A stretch of DNA of 64,000 bases from Leptodontidium sp. MPI-SDFR-AT-0119 (GCA_020726505.1 JAHLEZ010000001.1:1922001-1986000), one strand, 5' to 3'; shown: positions 36,759 to 48,592, numbered from the stretch's first letter. Numbers and translations are program-made. The notes: a model not told the origin generated them from the sequence alone.

Positions 36759-37226
36759 GGCCAAAAACTAGTCCCGTCTGTATGCACACATGGATCTCGA
36801 ATATTAGAACATCGTTTGGTACGTTTTGAGCTGCACTTTAAATCCCCAGACTTCTTGAATCCATTCCCTATTGGGATGGACGAGGCGACTGTTTTACCTG
36901 TTGTCTAGTTCATGGCTAATTGAATGTTGCTGTTCAGTCTGGCTGCGCAAGTATTGAGGATGAGTATAAGAAGTGCTCTCGCTCGGTTTATAGAGAGCAA
37001 GTAAGAAAGTATATCGGGATCTTGAAACTTTGACGAAATTTGATTGTGGAAGGCAAACATATGGCATAGAGCATGCAGCGATGGAGTCTGGCTCAAACAT
37101 TTTAATTGCTTCTTCGAGCAAATTGCTTCTGCTGCTTCCTCTAGCAAATGGAATTTTAAGACACTCAAAGACCGACTCCAGGGAACTCCAAACACCAAGT
37201 CCATGCAGAATATCCCCTCAACAGCG
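36759..37226. other. Convergent spacer
   Basis: 3' ends of the BTB gene and RPF2. AT-rich, no gene seen. Confidence 0.45.
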
Positions 37227-38298
37227 TTAACCTCTCTTTGACTTCTTGACAGGCTCAGCCTCAGGTTCATCCTCACTAATCGCATCCTCCATCATCTCAT
37301 CCTCAGAATCAGCCACATCCCTACTTCTCTTCAGACCCTTCATCTTTCTCGTCTGCAACTCCTTCAGATCCTGCTTGCCTAGATGTATCCTACCCATCTT
37401 ATCACCCACAATATCCGTCGAGATATTTTTCTTCGGCCTCTCCTGACTAGTTCTCGCGCGCTTCATGGCCTCCTTCAACACGCTCTCATCCGCCTCTTGC
37501 ACTCTCCCAACCCTGAAATCCATCCTAGGTCCCATCTCCTCGACCTCAACCCTCGGTAACTTCTGCCCACTCCTCTTCGTCCTGATCAAATAAATCCTCA
37601 AATGCACCTTCGGCTTAACCTCCTCCCCATCCACCGTATCCCTCGCACTGATACTAACCATATACTGCAAACCCTCCACATCCACCTTATCAGCCGGCTC
37701 GCCCTTGAAGAAATCCGTAAAGAACGACTTCACCAACGTATACTCATTCGTAACTGGACTCTCAAACGGCGTACCGGAAAACAACAACATCGGCTTCAAT
37801 CCCACCGCGCACTTCTTATTCTTAAACTGCGCCAACGTCCGGAAACTCTCGGCCTCGAGATACAGTTCCAGCATATCAAGGACCTTATACCCAAACGTCC
37901 TCACGAACGTGATAGCATGCGGTCGCTTCTTACTGCTGGACCCGAACACGAGGAGCGATGCGTCGTTCTTCTCCGAGAAGAACTCCAGCGAGGCCGCGTC
38001 GTCGAAGGGGTGGATGGGATTCTTCTTGGTGAATTTCTTGGCTAGTGGGATCCGTAGCTGGTACAGGTCTGTGAGGGCGTCTTGGGTTACTTGTGAGCAG
38101 GTCGTGCCGCGGAGGAAGAGTGCTGTCTTGGGGTTCTCGATTGCTTTGGGGGCTTTTTTGTCGAGGGCTCGTTTGGAGCGGGCGTTGCGTGGTTTGCTGG
38201 TGGAGGGGTTTTTGGTTAGTTGGGATTCGAGAGATGGAAGCAATTGGAAGTGGGATTGGGATTGGTAGGAGAGGGGGAGGTTACATTTGGCGCAACAT
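37227..38298 (-). CDS. RPF2: Ribosome biogenesis factor Rpf2 (Brix domain)
   Basis: Two exons, 38298-38285 (14 nt) and 38196-37227, with an 88-nt intron, 327 residues. The join gives MLRQIKPRNARSKRALDKK, the exact family start. A longer open frame running upstream through the intron is rejected. Brix-domain motifs: NPKTALFLRGTTCSQVTQDAL, FTKKNPIHPFDDAASLEFF, KNDASLLVFGSSSKKRPHAI, FVRTFGYKVLDMLELYLE, KPMLLFSGTPFE and KSFFTDFFKGE, then the C-terminal EEMGPRMDFRVGRVQEAD. The tail is acidic then basic (SEDEMMEDAISEDEPEAEPVKKSKRG). Rpf2 acts with Rrs1 to place the 5S RNP into pre-60S ribosomes in the nucleolus. It is divergent from PMP24. Confidence 0.95.
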
Positions 38299-38873
38299 CT
38301 TAAATTGAGTTGCTGGTCTTGCTTGGGCGTTGGGATTGGGTTGGTGGAGTTGTCGCAAGCTGGACTGGACTGGATGAAGCTCAAGATCTCACTCACTCCC
38401 CATCTCAAAATTTCGCTATCAGAAAAATTAAAGTGGACCCCAGCGATAGACAACGGTGCCAGGCACTCACGAGTTGGTGCCTGACATTTCCTACCTTAGC
38501 GTCTTTCCGTCTTCACATGGGAATGCAAGGCAAGCCAACTGCAGGCTCGTCATCCCTGTCAACGGGGATCTGTCTGTGGGGTATTGGCGGCATCTCCAAG
38601 TTTCTGAATGCCTCGTGCCGATGGATGTCCCGTCCCCATTATCCCGACAAACAAAAACACACGCTCTGCATTCCCACTTCACATGAAAGCCCACCACCAC
38701 GACCGTCGCATTTATTCTCCAGAGAAAGAGACTTGGATACAGATGCGCCATCTGCGGTAACGACACTTTCACTCTGCTGTGCGTACGCGCATCGAGACGG
38801 GAATTGAGCGAGCGAGCGCGAAGAGAGATAGAGTTGCCGAGGCTTGAATCGGTAGAGAGAGAAAGAGAGAAAG
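38299..38873. promoter_or_regulatory. Divergent RPF2/PMP24 promoter region
   Basis: 575 bp between the two start codons. Purine-rich AGAGAGAAAGAGAG tract at about 38820-38872, just before the PMP24 ATG. No gene seen. Confidence 0.5.
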
Positions 38874-39810
38874 ATGGCAACTGTTGATGCGGTCAAGGTA
38901 TATCCTCACTTCTGCCACTTTCCAGTACTGTAGCTAATGCACGTCTTGTAGAAAGCGCTCGAGAGTGTGATTCTCAATCCTAAATATGCAGATTACCTCG
39001 CTGTCCTGAAAGCTGCCCGCAATGGCGCTGTGTATGGTGCCAAAGTCAGGTTTCCGCATGCGCTGGTGTACGTCTTTACCTCGTCTCCTTTCCTCTTATG
39101 CAGATGCGAAAATCGAATACAAATGCGAATGTAAATGCATCAGACCAGAGATAACTGACAATCCTGCGATCTCAATAGGATGATATTCCTCTTCCGCTCT
39201 GGCACCGTCCGCGAAAAGCTCTCCCTCATCCTCCGCGCAACACGCACTCACGCCCAGAACTTAGCCAAATACGCGACGGTGTACAAGTTGACGATGTTAG
39301 CGCTTAAGCATATGGGGAGCGAACCTGGGAAGGAGGGAGTTTACGATACGTTCTTCGCGGGGCTGTTGGGTGGGTATCTTGTTTTTGGACGGAGGAGTAG
39401 GAGGGGGCATGTTAGTAGTGTTAGTAAACAGATTGTAGTATTTGGTAAGAGTTTCCCCAGTCTATTTTATCCGCCTGCTCTTTTTATTTCCTTTGCGCGT
39501 GCGCTAGTTATCCTTTCTGTGGGACTTATGCTGATTCTTGTACTCTGTAGTGTTCGCGAGAGTATGTCTCTCTCTTGCCGAAATCTCTATCAAGCCCTCT
39601 GTAGGCATCATCAAGGACGCTGCTCTCTCGAAACGGATAGGACACGATGCGTGGCCCGTCTTCGCGGCTCTTAGTTGGGGGAGTGTCATGTGGTTATTCA
39701 GATGGTATCCCGATACGGTGCAGAGTGGCTTGAGGAGTAGTATGGATTATATCTATGTCCAGAGCGATCATTGGGATAGCTTGAGGAATTTCCTGGTTTA
39801 TAACAAGTAG
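38874..39810 (+). CDS. Peroxisomal membrane protein 4 (PMP24)
   Basis: Four exons: 38874-38897, 38952-39067, 39179-39444 and 39551-39810, 221 residues, phases closing. Family motifs: LESVILNPKYADYLAVLKAARNG, VYGAKVRFPHALVMIFLFR, LRATRTHAQNLAKYATVYK and FFAGLLGGYLVFG, then SVSKQIVVFVFARV and FAALSWGSVMWLFRW. PXMP4/PMP24 belongs to the Tim17/Tim22/Tim23/PMP24 family of small integral membrane proteins and resides in the peroxisome membrane; its biochemical role is not established. Hydrophobic helices fit four membrane passes. The first coding exon is only 24 nt. Confidence 0.9.
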
Positions 39811-40096
39811 GGGGGATTTGAATGAAGAAATGTGTGTTTGAATGGGAAGTGTAGAGGGGATCTCACGAGGGGAGAAGATGAAGATGGCGTAGATGCCATA
39901 ACGATCAACGCATTTCAAATGCATGCATACCAGGTGCTGGAGAAAGGGCAATGCATTGTTAGGTTAGGTTAAGTTAGACTAGACGAACGATCTCATGATA
40001 CAGTACCGAATCTTCAACGAGATATACCCACACGCATTTCTCGCTATTCCCCCCTCGCTTACATACAAACATTTAGTCCCAGCTAAGAACATCTAT

Positions 40097-40870
40097 TCAC
40101 ATATCTACAAACCCAACCCTTCTCTTCCGTTTCACTTCCCTCCACTCCTCCAACCTCTCACACTCAATACTCAACACTAACCCCTTCGTCCTCCTGTTTC
40201 CAGCCACACTAGCATTAACACCCTCCCTAACAGCATCCCTAACACACTCCCACCAAGCCCCCACAACCCTCCTATGCATCTCCCTATCACACCCCTCTCC
40301 CATCCCAGCCTCAACCACAAACCCAACCTCCTCCAATCCCTGAAAACAACTCAGGAGTTTAAACACCCAATCCTCTCTTCCCCTCCCAAGCCCAAACGGC
40401 CTCACAGCTCCATACCAGACTTTCACTTTCCGGACTTTCTCCGCGCGGTTGAAGAGTGTAGAGAAGGGTTGGAGGAGGGAGGGGGCGGAGAAGAGGAATG
40501 TGGTGTGTGTGTAATAGAGGGATGGGGGGAGGGGGGAGTTTTCGATGGAGTGATTAGGAGAGGTGAGGGCGAGAGTAAGGGGGGTGAGATCGTGTAGCGG
40601 GAGATGCAGGTTTGAGGGTGTTATCGTTTGCGATGGGAGGGAGGCGAAGTATTCGGTGGCGATCTGGTGGAGGAGTTCGGGGGGGAGGGAGAGGATGGGG
40701 AAGGGTTTTGATTGAGCTGGAGTTGGCGGTGGTGATGGTGATGGTGATGGTGATGGTGCTGCTTTTGATTGAATTTGTAGGGTGCGGACCGGTTCCAGTA
40801 TTGTGGTTGCGGTGTTGATTATTTCTTGCTTGGTGGGAGTTTGGTGAGGAGCGGTGGATGTTGTAGTCAT
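40097..40870 (-). CDS. Hypothetical F-box-like protein
   Basis: Single exon, 257 residues, ATG at 40870. The N-terminus is Thr/Ser/Pro-rich with a PSPSPSPSPPP run encoded by a GGTGAT-type microsatellite at about 40729-40761. An F-box-like start follows at about residue 57 (PFPILSLPPELLHQIATEYF). The rest resembles the loose fungal F-box-like proteins that score how far a gene product sits from others in a table: HDLTPLTLALTSPNHSIEN, then LFSAPSLLQPFSTLFNRAEKVRKVKVWYG. The C-terminal half is Arg/Glu/Val-rich. A role as SCF adaptor is only a possibility. It is convergent with PMP24, 286 bp away. Confidence 0.6.
   Translation of the reverse strand: MTTTSTAPHQTPTKQEIINTATTILEPVRTLQIQSKAAPSPSPSPSPPPTPAQSKPFPILSLPPELLHQIATEYFASLPSQTITPSNLHLPLHDLTPLTLALTSPNHSIENSPLPPSLYYTHTTFLFSAPSLLQPFSTLFNRAEKVRKVKVWYGAVRPFGLGRGREDWVFKLLSCFQGLEEVGFVVEAGMGEGCDREMHRRVVGAWWECVRDAVREGVNASVAGNRRTKGLVLSIECERLEEWREVKRKRRVGFVDM
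40729..40761. repeat. GGTGAT microsatellite in coding sequence
   Basis: Five or so tandem GGTGAT units on the plus strand, read on the minus strand as alternating Pro-Ser codons in the F-box-like protein. Likely length-polymorphic. Confidence 0.7.
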
Positions 40871-42013
40871 GTTTTGTTTGTTTGCTCGGTTGGCGAAGCG
40901 AGGATTTAGACGCTTTTTGTTTTAGCTGAGTGGATGGATGGATGATGTGAAGCGGCGAATTCCAGACTTTTGATAATTCAGCAATCGAAAAAGCTTCGAG
41001 AGTAAAAATCGACCGTTATCTATCTTTATCACTTCTTGCTTACGAGAAGGATTGAGAATGTCTGAGTGGGATGTGAGATGGATGTCTTGCTTTTGAGCAA
41101 GTTTGAGGCACTTGTCAAGACTGGAAATGGTGAGAGTGTTGTGTGACTATCGGGGGTTGAAACGCAGTATTTTGGGATGAGAAAATGTTCCTTACTGACT
41201 TAAGTATTCTTGCAGGACCATGAGCAGATAAGAGAGGAAGGGAACCTTGAGGACCACTTGAACCTTGATGGGCGGTACCACGTGATTCTCATTTTTGGCT
41301 CTGGGCAGCTGGAGGAGGTGGCTTTGTCTCTATCTCGGACATGAACTAGGTGGGCCTTACATGGTAAAAAGTTCGGGAAGGATTGTTTGCTATTTGTCTC
41401 TGGAGTATGTTCTTCATTTTCCACATTCCACAATCTCGGAAGTCGATATTGAAGCTGGTTGAGAAGGAGGTACAACAAACCACTTAATCAAGCACTAACT
41501 TACAGCCCCTAGAGAGAACATTAATGCCGAAGCGATGAGAAGATAAAAAGTGAAGTCTATTTAGAATCTAATATTGCGCCAAAAATCAAGCAAAGTGAGA
41601 ATTCATTCCGAAGTCAGAGCAGAGAGAACGGCCAAGTTATCTCTTGCCAATCAACGGATGAAATATGAGGTTGAAAATCTCGCCTATACAAACATCTCGT
41701 CTTAAATCGGTAAGTAATCGGAGTAAGACGCTGACATATACTCGTCTCGCATAACACACTCACTAGAGCTACACAGTAAATAGCTTCAACTAGCAATGGT
41801 TGAGTTGTCGGTAAGCCTTGCCGAACAAACCGCTTGGCGAGAAAAGGGTCGGACCGACCCCGCCAGCGTGAGTTTTTTGAAATTTCTCTGAACTGTACCC
41901 GGATCATGTAAATTAAACGTGCGAAGCTTTCAAACCTTCGCCAAGACATCCATTCCGCAAGTTTTCATATTGTACATACCGTTGACTTAACCGTCGAACT
42001 CGATCTAATCAAG
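40871..42013. other. Intergenic, no supported gene
   Basis: No family motif in any frame. A GGATGGATGGATGATG repeat lies near 40930. The right end should contain the former promoter of the Hsp70 relic. Confidence 0.45.
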
Positions 42014-43930
42014 ATGCTTTCGTTGAAGCAAAGTGCAATTGCCACATGTTTCATGTGTTTTGCTGCATTCTTTGTCGCGCTTTACATCTAACATCATCAA
42101 CCCAGTCCCTATCAGTATCCAGATCTGCCGTATGGCCCCCACAGTACGTATTAAACATCCGTCCTTTAAAGCTTTGCTAATAATTGATGGATATCAGTTA
42201 TTGGTATTGATTTGGGGGAGAGCTATTCACGAGTGGGCGTGGTCCGAAAAGATTTATTTCGGATAGCCAAGGCCACAGCATCATACCGACTTATGTGTCC
42301 TTTCCGGACTATGGAGATCCTCTGGCTGGATTGGAAGCCCAGGCTCACGCTTTCAGTAATCCTAAGGGTACTGTTTGCAATGTTAGGTTAGTGCAGATAT
42401 CCGATATTTGAAACTTGTACAGTAATTGAATAATGCCTTGCAGACGTTTGGTAGGTCGAAATTTCTCGGATCCTGAAGTGCAAGAAGCGATCAAGGACTT
42501 GCCATACGAGATCGTGGAGCAAGATGGCCGAATCACAATCAAAATACACACAAACAGAGAGAACAAAGTCGCCACCCCGGAGGAAGTCTAAGGCATAACA
42601 TTACAACATCTGGTATATACCTTCTGAGAACACGGCTCTTGTTCAGTGCCTTGGAATCTAGTTTCTGGCTCCTTCATCAGTCTAAGCAACTCACATCAGT
42701 TACTCCTGATATGGATGTTATTCACGACAGATTCAGAAGCCTTCACAATCCTCCGTACATTAAACCATGCTGACTTTGAGGTTCTATCGCCAGAAGATAA
42801 TGGCGAAAGAATATCTTAACTCGATAATTACTTATATGATCATAAGCGTTCCTTGTGACTTCACAGAAAAGTAAAGAGAAGCTATCAAAGTTGCTAGACT
42901 CATGGGAGGATTAAAAGCAATTCGTATTCGTGACAGGCTATTTTCGGTCAGAATGGCTTACTATTTCGACTATGAGAGTTACGGCAGACGTTTTGAAGAA
43001 TACAAGGGCATCTTCATAGTATATAATGCGGTGGACTCAGGGCCAGAACTCTCACTTATATCCACTGACCATGGTCTATTTGAGTTGCTAGGTACCGTAA
43101 GAGACACAAACTCTTAGCAAAAAAACTTCAAGGTGTACAAGGAGGGGCAGCAGAGTATTCTATCATCGAGTAGCATCATTGCACTCGTCGAACAGCTACT
43201 CTCTAAAGCGAAACTAAAGGCGAATGCAGTCGACGATGTTGTAATATCTGGTGACCCCTCACACTTGGCAGAAGTTCGAAGGGTTCCTGAAACCTACTTT
43301 GGCAAAAAACCACTGGCACCGACTGGCTTTCCAACTGACCACGCTGTCGTCTACGGGTCCGCTATTAAAGGCTATAACATCGTCTTTGACGAGCAGATCG
43401 ACAGATGCGCTGGTCTATACATGGGCTACACACTCCTAGACTTAGGTATCGAAACAAGCACGGGGGCTTTCGCCAAAGTGATACCTCGGGGTTATATATA
43501 CCCAGAAATAAGATCGACTTTCGTATCAACTACTAAAGATGGCCAAGAGAATGCCATTATTAGGATTCTCGAGGGAGCTGGGCAAAGTGCACTTGGGACA
43601 CGGGAATTGGGTACTCTTCAACTTACTGGACTTCCTCGTGAGTAAAGGGGAGTATTGCAGATTGAAGTGCGTTTCGTGGTAGATGCTAATGACAATGTGT
43701 ATATTAGCGCGGGTTTGAAGGGAGGATCTCAAGGTGAGGAGCTTTTCATCGCTCGTAGAGGTACTCCGGATGAGATCGAGAGGTTGGAGGCTTTGCATGA
43801 GTTGACGGCTGATGACGATGTGTAACAAGAGAACGGAGTACAAGCTGTAGTGAAGGATGGCGTTGATGTCTACATCCCAGCTAAGCCGAAGAAGAGATCA
43901 TTCTTTTCTTGGATGGATAAAACTTGGTAG
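42014..43930 (+). pseudogene. Decayed ER-type Hsp70 (BiP-like) gene
   Basis: ATG 42014 encodes a hydrophobic leader (SLKQSAIATCFMCFAAFFVALYI) followed by a stop. From about 42201 the Hsp70 nucleotide-binding domain is clear: IGIDLGESYSRVGVVRKDLF, then in a shifted frame GHSIIPTYVSFPDYGDPLAGLEAQ. An intron-like gap of about 52 nt leads to RRLVGRNFSDPEVQEAIKDLP. A TAA cuts PEEV. Later pieces are VPCDFTEK(stop)REAIKVA, FIVYNAVDSGPELSLISTDHG (phosphate-2 loop DLGGGT destroyed), LVEQLLSKAKLKANAVDDVVISGDPSH, LDLGIETSTGAFAKVIPRG and the substrate-domain start. Stops at 43643-43645 and 43823-43825 break the tail. A large piece between DTN and SIIALVEQ is missing. The hydrophobic leader suggests descent from an ER-lumen Hsp70. 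Confidence 0.8.
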
Positions 43931-44298
43931 AAGTGATCTCATGACTCGCTTGGCCCAAACAACCCGACAGCCTCGGAACGTCAGCAAAGCCGGGCCGGTC
44001 CGATCTGTCCGTCCTGCCAAAACGTTCACATGGGATGAGAGATCCGACAGTCCGTTATCATCTGTATGATTTGAACGCCTTTTTTCTTCTTGCTCTCGCA
44101 TCAGAATTTATGTTCCATCCCACATCAATTCTCGGGAAGCTCTTGTTCAGGACCGGATGCATCTGGGTGGATCATCGTTAGCCTTCTACGTAGCTAAGCC
44201 GGCCGTCCCTTTTTCAATCACCCCGCTGAATGATACCGTCCGTTAGCATTCATAACGACCGACCGATCGGCTGAACGAAACAAAACAAAACGAACCAC
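43931..44298. other. Spacer upstream of Zn2Cys6 gene
   Basis: No gene recognised. Contains the probable promoter of the downstream regulator. Confidence 0.4.
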
Positions 44299-46718
44299 AT
44301 GTCCGGAATCTCGTATCCACTCGATATGCAGGCAGGGAATTCGACGAGTTCCCGAGCTGGGGCAGTTGAGGATGTGTCGTCCACCCGCAACCACCACGGT
44401 GTTAGGGCGTGCGTAGCTTGTAGGCAAATGAAGGTGCGTGGTCGAATTCTGTCACGCCTTCTTGCACTGTGAATGACCGGTCGTGGTTTCTTCATCTGTA
44501 TCTACAGATGCGGCTGTCCGGTATTCTGGATCTCTTTGGGGATTGGACTGACTGGTAGTGAAATGAGTAGATGAAATGTGAAGGCTCGGAATATCCACCT
44601 TGTAACCGTTGCCGAAAGGTCGGACGAGAATGTTTACCACAGCCTTCTTCTATTCGCCAGAAAGGATTTCAAGAACCACAACACAATGATGGAAGGGTGA
44701 ATCAGGTAAGATGTACTCGTGACAGCCTAGCGTTCTCCTCTGAATTGGCATCGATTCCTGCCCATGTCTCAAAATGCCCTCAAAAGCATTCAATAGGTAA
44801 AGTCTGTTAAGCGGTTATACAGGATGTAAGAACAAGACCTCTGGTAGGTGTACCTAGAGCTCGACCGCCGAAGAACACTTTCAGATTTCTTCCGGATCCG
44901 CAGCACAGAGCAACTGAACCTAGAGCATTGAATGAAGCATTAATACCTTCGATTTACTCGACACCACCAGTGGATGCCGTTCTCGACCATCGAATCAAGA
45001 TCTCGTCTCCTAGAAGTGTTGAATCAACCGTGATTAGAAAACGGAAACGACAATGCACGTACAGTCCAAGCAACGGAGCTCTTACTCCAGCTACATCCAG
45101 CCTGGATATGGACCGTACCCTTCTTTCTAAGGAAGATATGAAAGAGATGATACAACTGTAAGGGAAAAGGTGCGTCCGTAATGTATGGCAAGCTGATGAG
45201 ACACTTTCAGGTTCAACCAGCGTCATCTCCCGTTTATTTCTATCTTCCGTTTGAAAGACTTTGAAGACACCGATTACCTGATTGAAAATGATCTGCAACT
45301 CGTCTACTGTATATGTTTCGTCACTGCAAGGTATCTACCCGGTGGCCAGGAGACGAGAGACCGGCTACTTTCCGAAGTTATCAAAGTTCCTAGAGGGGTA
45401 TTGTCGATGCAATCAGGGGGTCCTCACGCCGATGAACTCTCAACTCTGAAATGCCTCTTCATACTCTTTCTCTACTCTAATCTTACCCCGCCCTCCCGTT
45501 CGTCAAATCCCTCCGCAAGTTCTGAAATCCAGTTCTGGCACCTCAAACCCGTCATCGAAATGTACGGTACTCGGTTAGGACTTCATCGCTCAGTACAAGA
45601 TCTACGGGCGGAAATACGGGCAAACCCAGAAGGGATCATAGAGACCAGAGCGTATCAGAAGTATATCTACTGGCTATTCATGTTTGCAACTTCACATTTG
45701 TATGGGAATTATAATTGGTGTCGGTCAAATTTTCTGACGCTCTTGATAGCACTTCGATCGTTACTGGCACGCCTCCGACGATTCATGTGGATTCTTCCAT
45801 ACGCGTGGCGCCGTTGTTGATGAAAGAAATTACAGGGCAGATTTCCTCATGTAATTGCAGTTTGTTGGGTCGGATCGAGCTTAATTTGATCTGGGAGAGG
45901 GTAAGTCAATGTCTTGTCGTCAGTTTCGAGCCACGCATTTTGACAATTCCGAACAGGCAAGCGCACAACATCCACTTCTCGGAGAGTGGTGGGCTCTCCC
46001 CGATCCATTCGAGGCGGTTGATGAAAACTCGGTAGAAGCAGTCTTAAGAGACACCGACAAAGAGATCGACGCTTGGTCCGAGAAATGGTCGGACTACATC
46101 CAAGCATCAGAGCAAGGAACGTTTCTTGACTTCATGGCTCGTTTCACTCGATTCTGCATCACAAGCTACGCCATCAAGTTTCTCCGAAACTCCTCGCAGA
46201 ATCTCACCCCTCTACAAAAAGACCAGATCAGGAGGTGTGTTGCGTGTGCAAATCACGTCCTTAAGTGGCCATTGAGTCGCAGCCCAATTCAGAAAGACAA
46301 GCTGCGGTACGTGGACGATGCCGCCTGCGTGTCGTGTTCATTTTGCTGCCTCTTCATCCTCTCCGTCTGTCAGACATACGCTTCCATCATACCCAACATC
46401 TTCGATATATTGGAAAACGTCATCGAAACTGCACAGCTCATGGCAGATCTGCAAGTAGGATTTGACGATAGCCATATGGTGCATGCCCAAGGATTTTTTA
46501 TTTTGAAACGAGCAGAGTCGCTGCGTGCTGCACTGGAAAGCTCAAAAGTCTCTGAAAGGCAGGACTCGGCGGTTATTTCTCCCCCGGCATCGAACGGCTC
46601 GGTCGTCCCGGAGCCTCCCCCGAACTTGTTCGAGGGGTTAGATCTAATGCTGAGTGAGAACGGGTTCAATACTATGGAAGCCATTTGGGACTTTTCGTTG
46701 TTGTTCCCCAGCGTATAA
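44299..46718 (+). CDS. Zn(II)2Cys6 fungal transcription factor
   Basis: Six exons: 44299-44433, 44571-44705, 44823-45157, 45211-45699, 45750-45900 and 45957-46718, 668 residues. The zinc cluster spans exons 1-2 with Cys at residues 38, 41, 48, 56, 59 and 66 (CxxCx6C...CxxCx6C), the intron splitting it after RQMK. A basic KRKRQ patch follows near residue 155. The middle domain (LFNQRHLPFISIFRLKDFE..., ICFVTARYLPGG, LKPVIEMYGTRLGLHRSVQDL, YWLFMFATSH) is typical of the fungal transcription-factor regulatory region. Introns 1 and 2 are long (137 and 117 nt) and less certain than the rest. Target genes are unknown. A broken MFS transporter lies convergently just downstream, as if both once formed a small transport/regulator unit. 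Confidence 0.78.
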
Positions 46719-46817
46719 TGAGATTCAGTGCTTCTGGTTCGAAGCTGGCACGGGATGCGAATACCAATATAGCAGGAAGTATGTACAAGACAACATTAAC
46801 GATATCTAACTGGCATT

Positions 46818-47887
46818 TCATACAGAGTCTTCATCCTTGGCAATTTTTGTACTGGGGGATTTCATCTGCATGCGAGCAATCATAACAGCCGCTTCCTGAA
46901 CATATTTGCATTTCACTCTCAGTCTTGCACCATACTCATGCATCACAAAATGAAATGGCAAGCAAGCCACGGCGAGAAAAAGCCGGCACAGAAGATGCCC
47001 AATGGATTCCAGGATTGGCATATATCTGAGCTGTGAACATGGGGAAAGCTGCTCCAAATAGAGACCGTAACATAGCACCAGCAGCGAGGACTGACGCTGC
47101 ATAGATGGTGTAAGCGTCCAGCAGGTAGTTGAGGCAGGGCATGAAGATTAGAGCAACGCCGAACCCGAACGGTGTCGAGAGGATGATGCTTACAGACCAA
47201 TAGACATCTGGGAAGTTTTTCCAGGCGAATGCAAACATACCAACAGGCAGGTCAACGGCTCCAAGCATGCCAGTCGGCAGTCGGGATTCTGGTGTTGCAG
47301 TTTCCTCAGCTTCGCGTACCGTTTGCTATCAAGGATGGTATATGCCAAACCGATGAGTATACCCATAGCCAGACCGAGAAATGCAAGGCCGCCGATCCCC
47401 ATATTCCAGCCTCGCTCTTGCTGATAAATTGTGGGAAAGACGTTCATGAACATATAGATCGTGCCATACACGATCGAGAAGTAAATAGAAGCAATCAAAA
47501 CAACCCGCTCCCGGAAAAGCAACACCCAAGGCCGCTTGAGCGTCTTGCTAAATATCTTCGAGGCATCCACACCGTTCGGTGCTCAACGGTTTATACTTTT
47601 CCAGTTTCAAGAGAGAGTCGTCTGGTAGTTCTGCGAAGTAGAACAGGTCCATACGTTTCTAGAACTAGGATACTCGCAACAAGCTAGACAAGCCCAATAA
47701 AGATACAACATACGACTTGCATCCATCGCCAAACTACAGTGATTGTAGCAAGCCATCCAATAATTGGACCAAGTACCGGTCCCATGAACGGCGCAGCAGC
47801 AAAGACAGACATCGCCACTCCACGCTGCGACGACGAGAACAAATCCGCTATAGTATCCAACCCTCCGAGTTCATCAAAAGCGGGTAA
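46818..47887 (-). pseudogene. Truncated MFS multidrug/polyamine-type transporter
   Basis: On the minus strand a chain of frames reads as the C-terminal two thirds of a 12-helix MFS transporter. In order: DTIADLFSSSQRGVAMSVFA, APFMGPVLGPIIGW, a TAG inside WRWMQVVCCIFIGLV, LETYGPVLLRR, a TAA after LSLETGKV, then FRERVVLIASIYFSIVYGTIYM, MNVFPTIYQQERGW, a frame change, GMLGAVDLPVGMFAFAW, CLNYLLDAYTIYAASVLAAGA, FGAAFPMFTAQIY, a frame change, and PFHFVMHEYGARLRVKCKY. The N-terminal helices are absent: similarity stops abruptly near 47887. At least two stops and two frame changes make it non-functional. Confidence 0.8.
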
Positions 47888-48220
47888 GTCTTGTTATGGT
47901 GGGTTGGAGACAACTGAATGATTCAGCTCGAGGAGATTTTCGGACGTTACGTTCAAGTAATAAACATTTTCGGCTTAAGGGTGTTTAGGAGACTTCGAGT
48001 AGGCACATTGGAAGGAATTCATTCTCGAGAAAGCTAAATCCGACAAAGTCCTGACAGAAAGAGACAAGACAACATTTAAAGACCACTGTGTCCGTCGAAA
48101 CTACTACCTCCTCCAAACTTCGACTTCAAATCCGTCGCCCAAACGCCGATACAGACTCCAAGCCAAATCGCTTCATACGCTCAGATTCAATCCCATCAAA
48201 CCAGAATATCACAACTCAAC
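47888..48220. other. Spacer, no gene
   Basis: Where the missing N-terminal part of the MFS gene would be expected, nothing recognisable remains. Confidence 0.4.
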
Positions 48221-48592
48221 TCATATCCTCCCCAGCGCCCTCTCCCCTCCAAACGTACTCGTTCGATACGGTCCATAATTAATAGCACCAAAAGCCTCCC
48301 TCCCATTCGTCTTGATCCCCTTCTTCGCGTCCTGCTGACGATCGTACTCTGCAGTCGGTGGCTCTCCGAGCGAGGAGAGGAATTTCTTCGTCTTCTTCCA
48401 GGCTTTGGAGTTCTTGGATGGTGTTGATGTTGATGTTGATGAGGGCGATTCGGTATCTAAGAGGGGTTTGTAGGATTGGAAGGAGGAAGTTGTGGATTGG
48501 ATTGAGGGTGCGTAGGTCGGTTTTTGGGAGGAGAAGGTGGAGGATGAGGTGAAGTTAGCTTGTGAGCTTTGGGTGGTGGATTGGTTGGACAT
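48221..48592 (-). CDS. Small Ser/Thr-rich hypothetical protein
   Basis: Single exon, 123 residues, ATG at 48592. The N-terminal half is Ser/Thr/Gln-rich and probably disordered (SNQSTTQSSQANFTSSSTF). The C-terminal half looks conserved and compact: SKAWKKTKKFLSSLGEPPTAEYD, then GREAFGAINYGPYRTSTF. I prefer this start over an in-frame extension to 48916, whose residues look like translated 5' leader. I do not recognise the family and assign no function. Confidence 0.55.
   Translation of the reverse strand: MSNQSTTQSSQANFTSSSTFSSQKPTYAPSIQSTTSSFQSYKPLLDTESPSSTSTSTPSKNSKAWKKTKKFLSSLGEPPTAEYDRQQDAKKGIKTNGREAFGAINYGPYRTSTFGGERALGRI

Noticed and set aside
38197..38453. RPF2 extended N-terminus (VHFNFSDSEILRWG...)
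   Set aside because: It runs through an 88-nt intron. A 14-nt first exon yields MLRQIKPRNARSKRAL, the family N-terminus.
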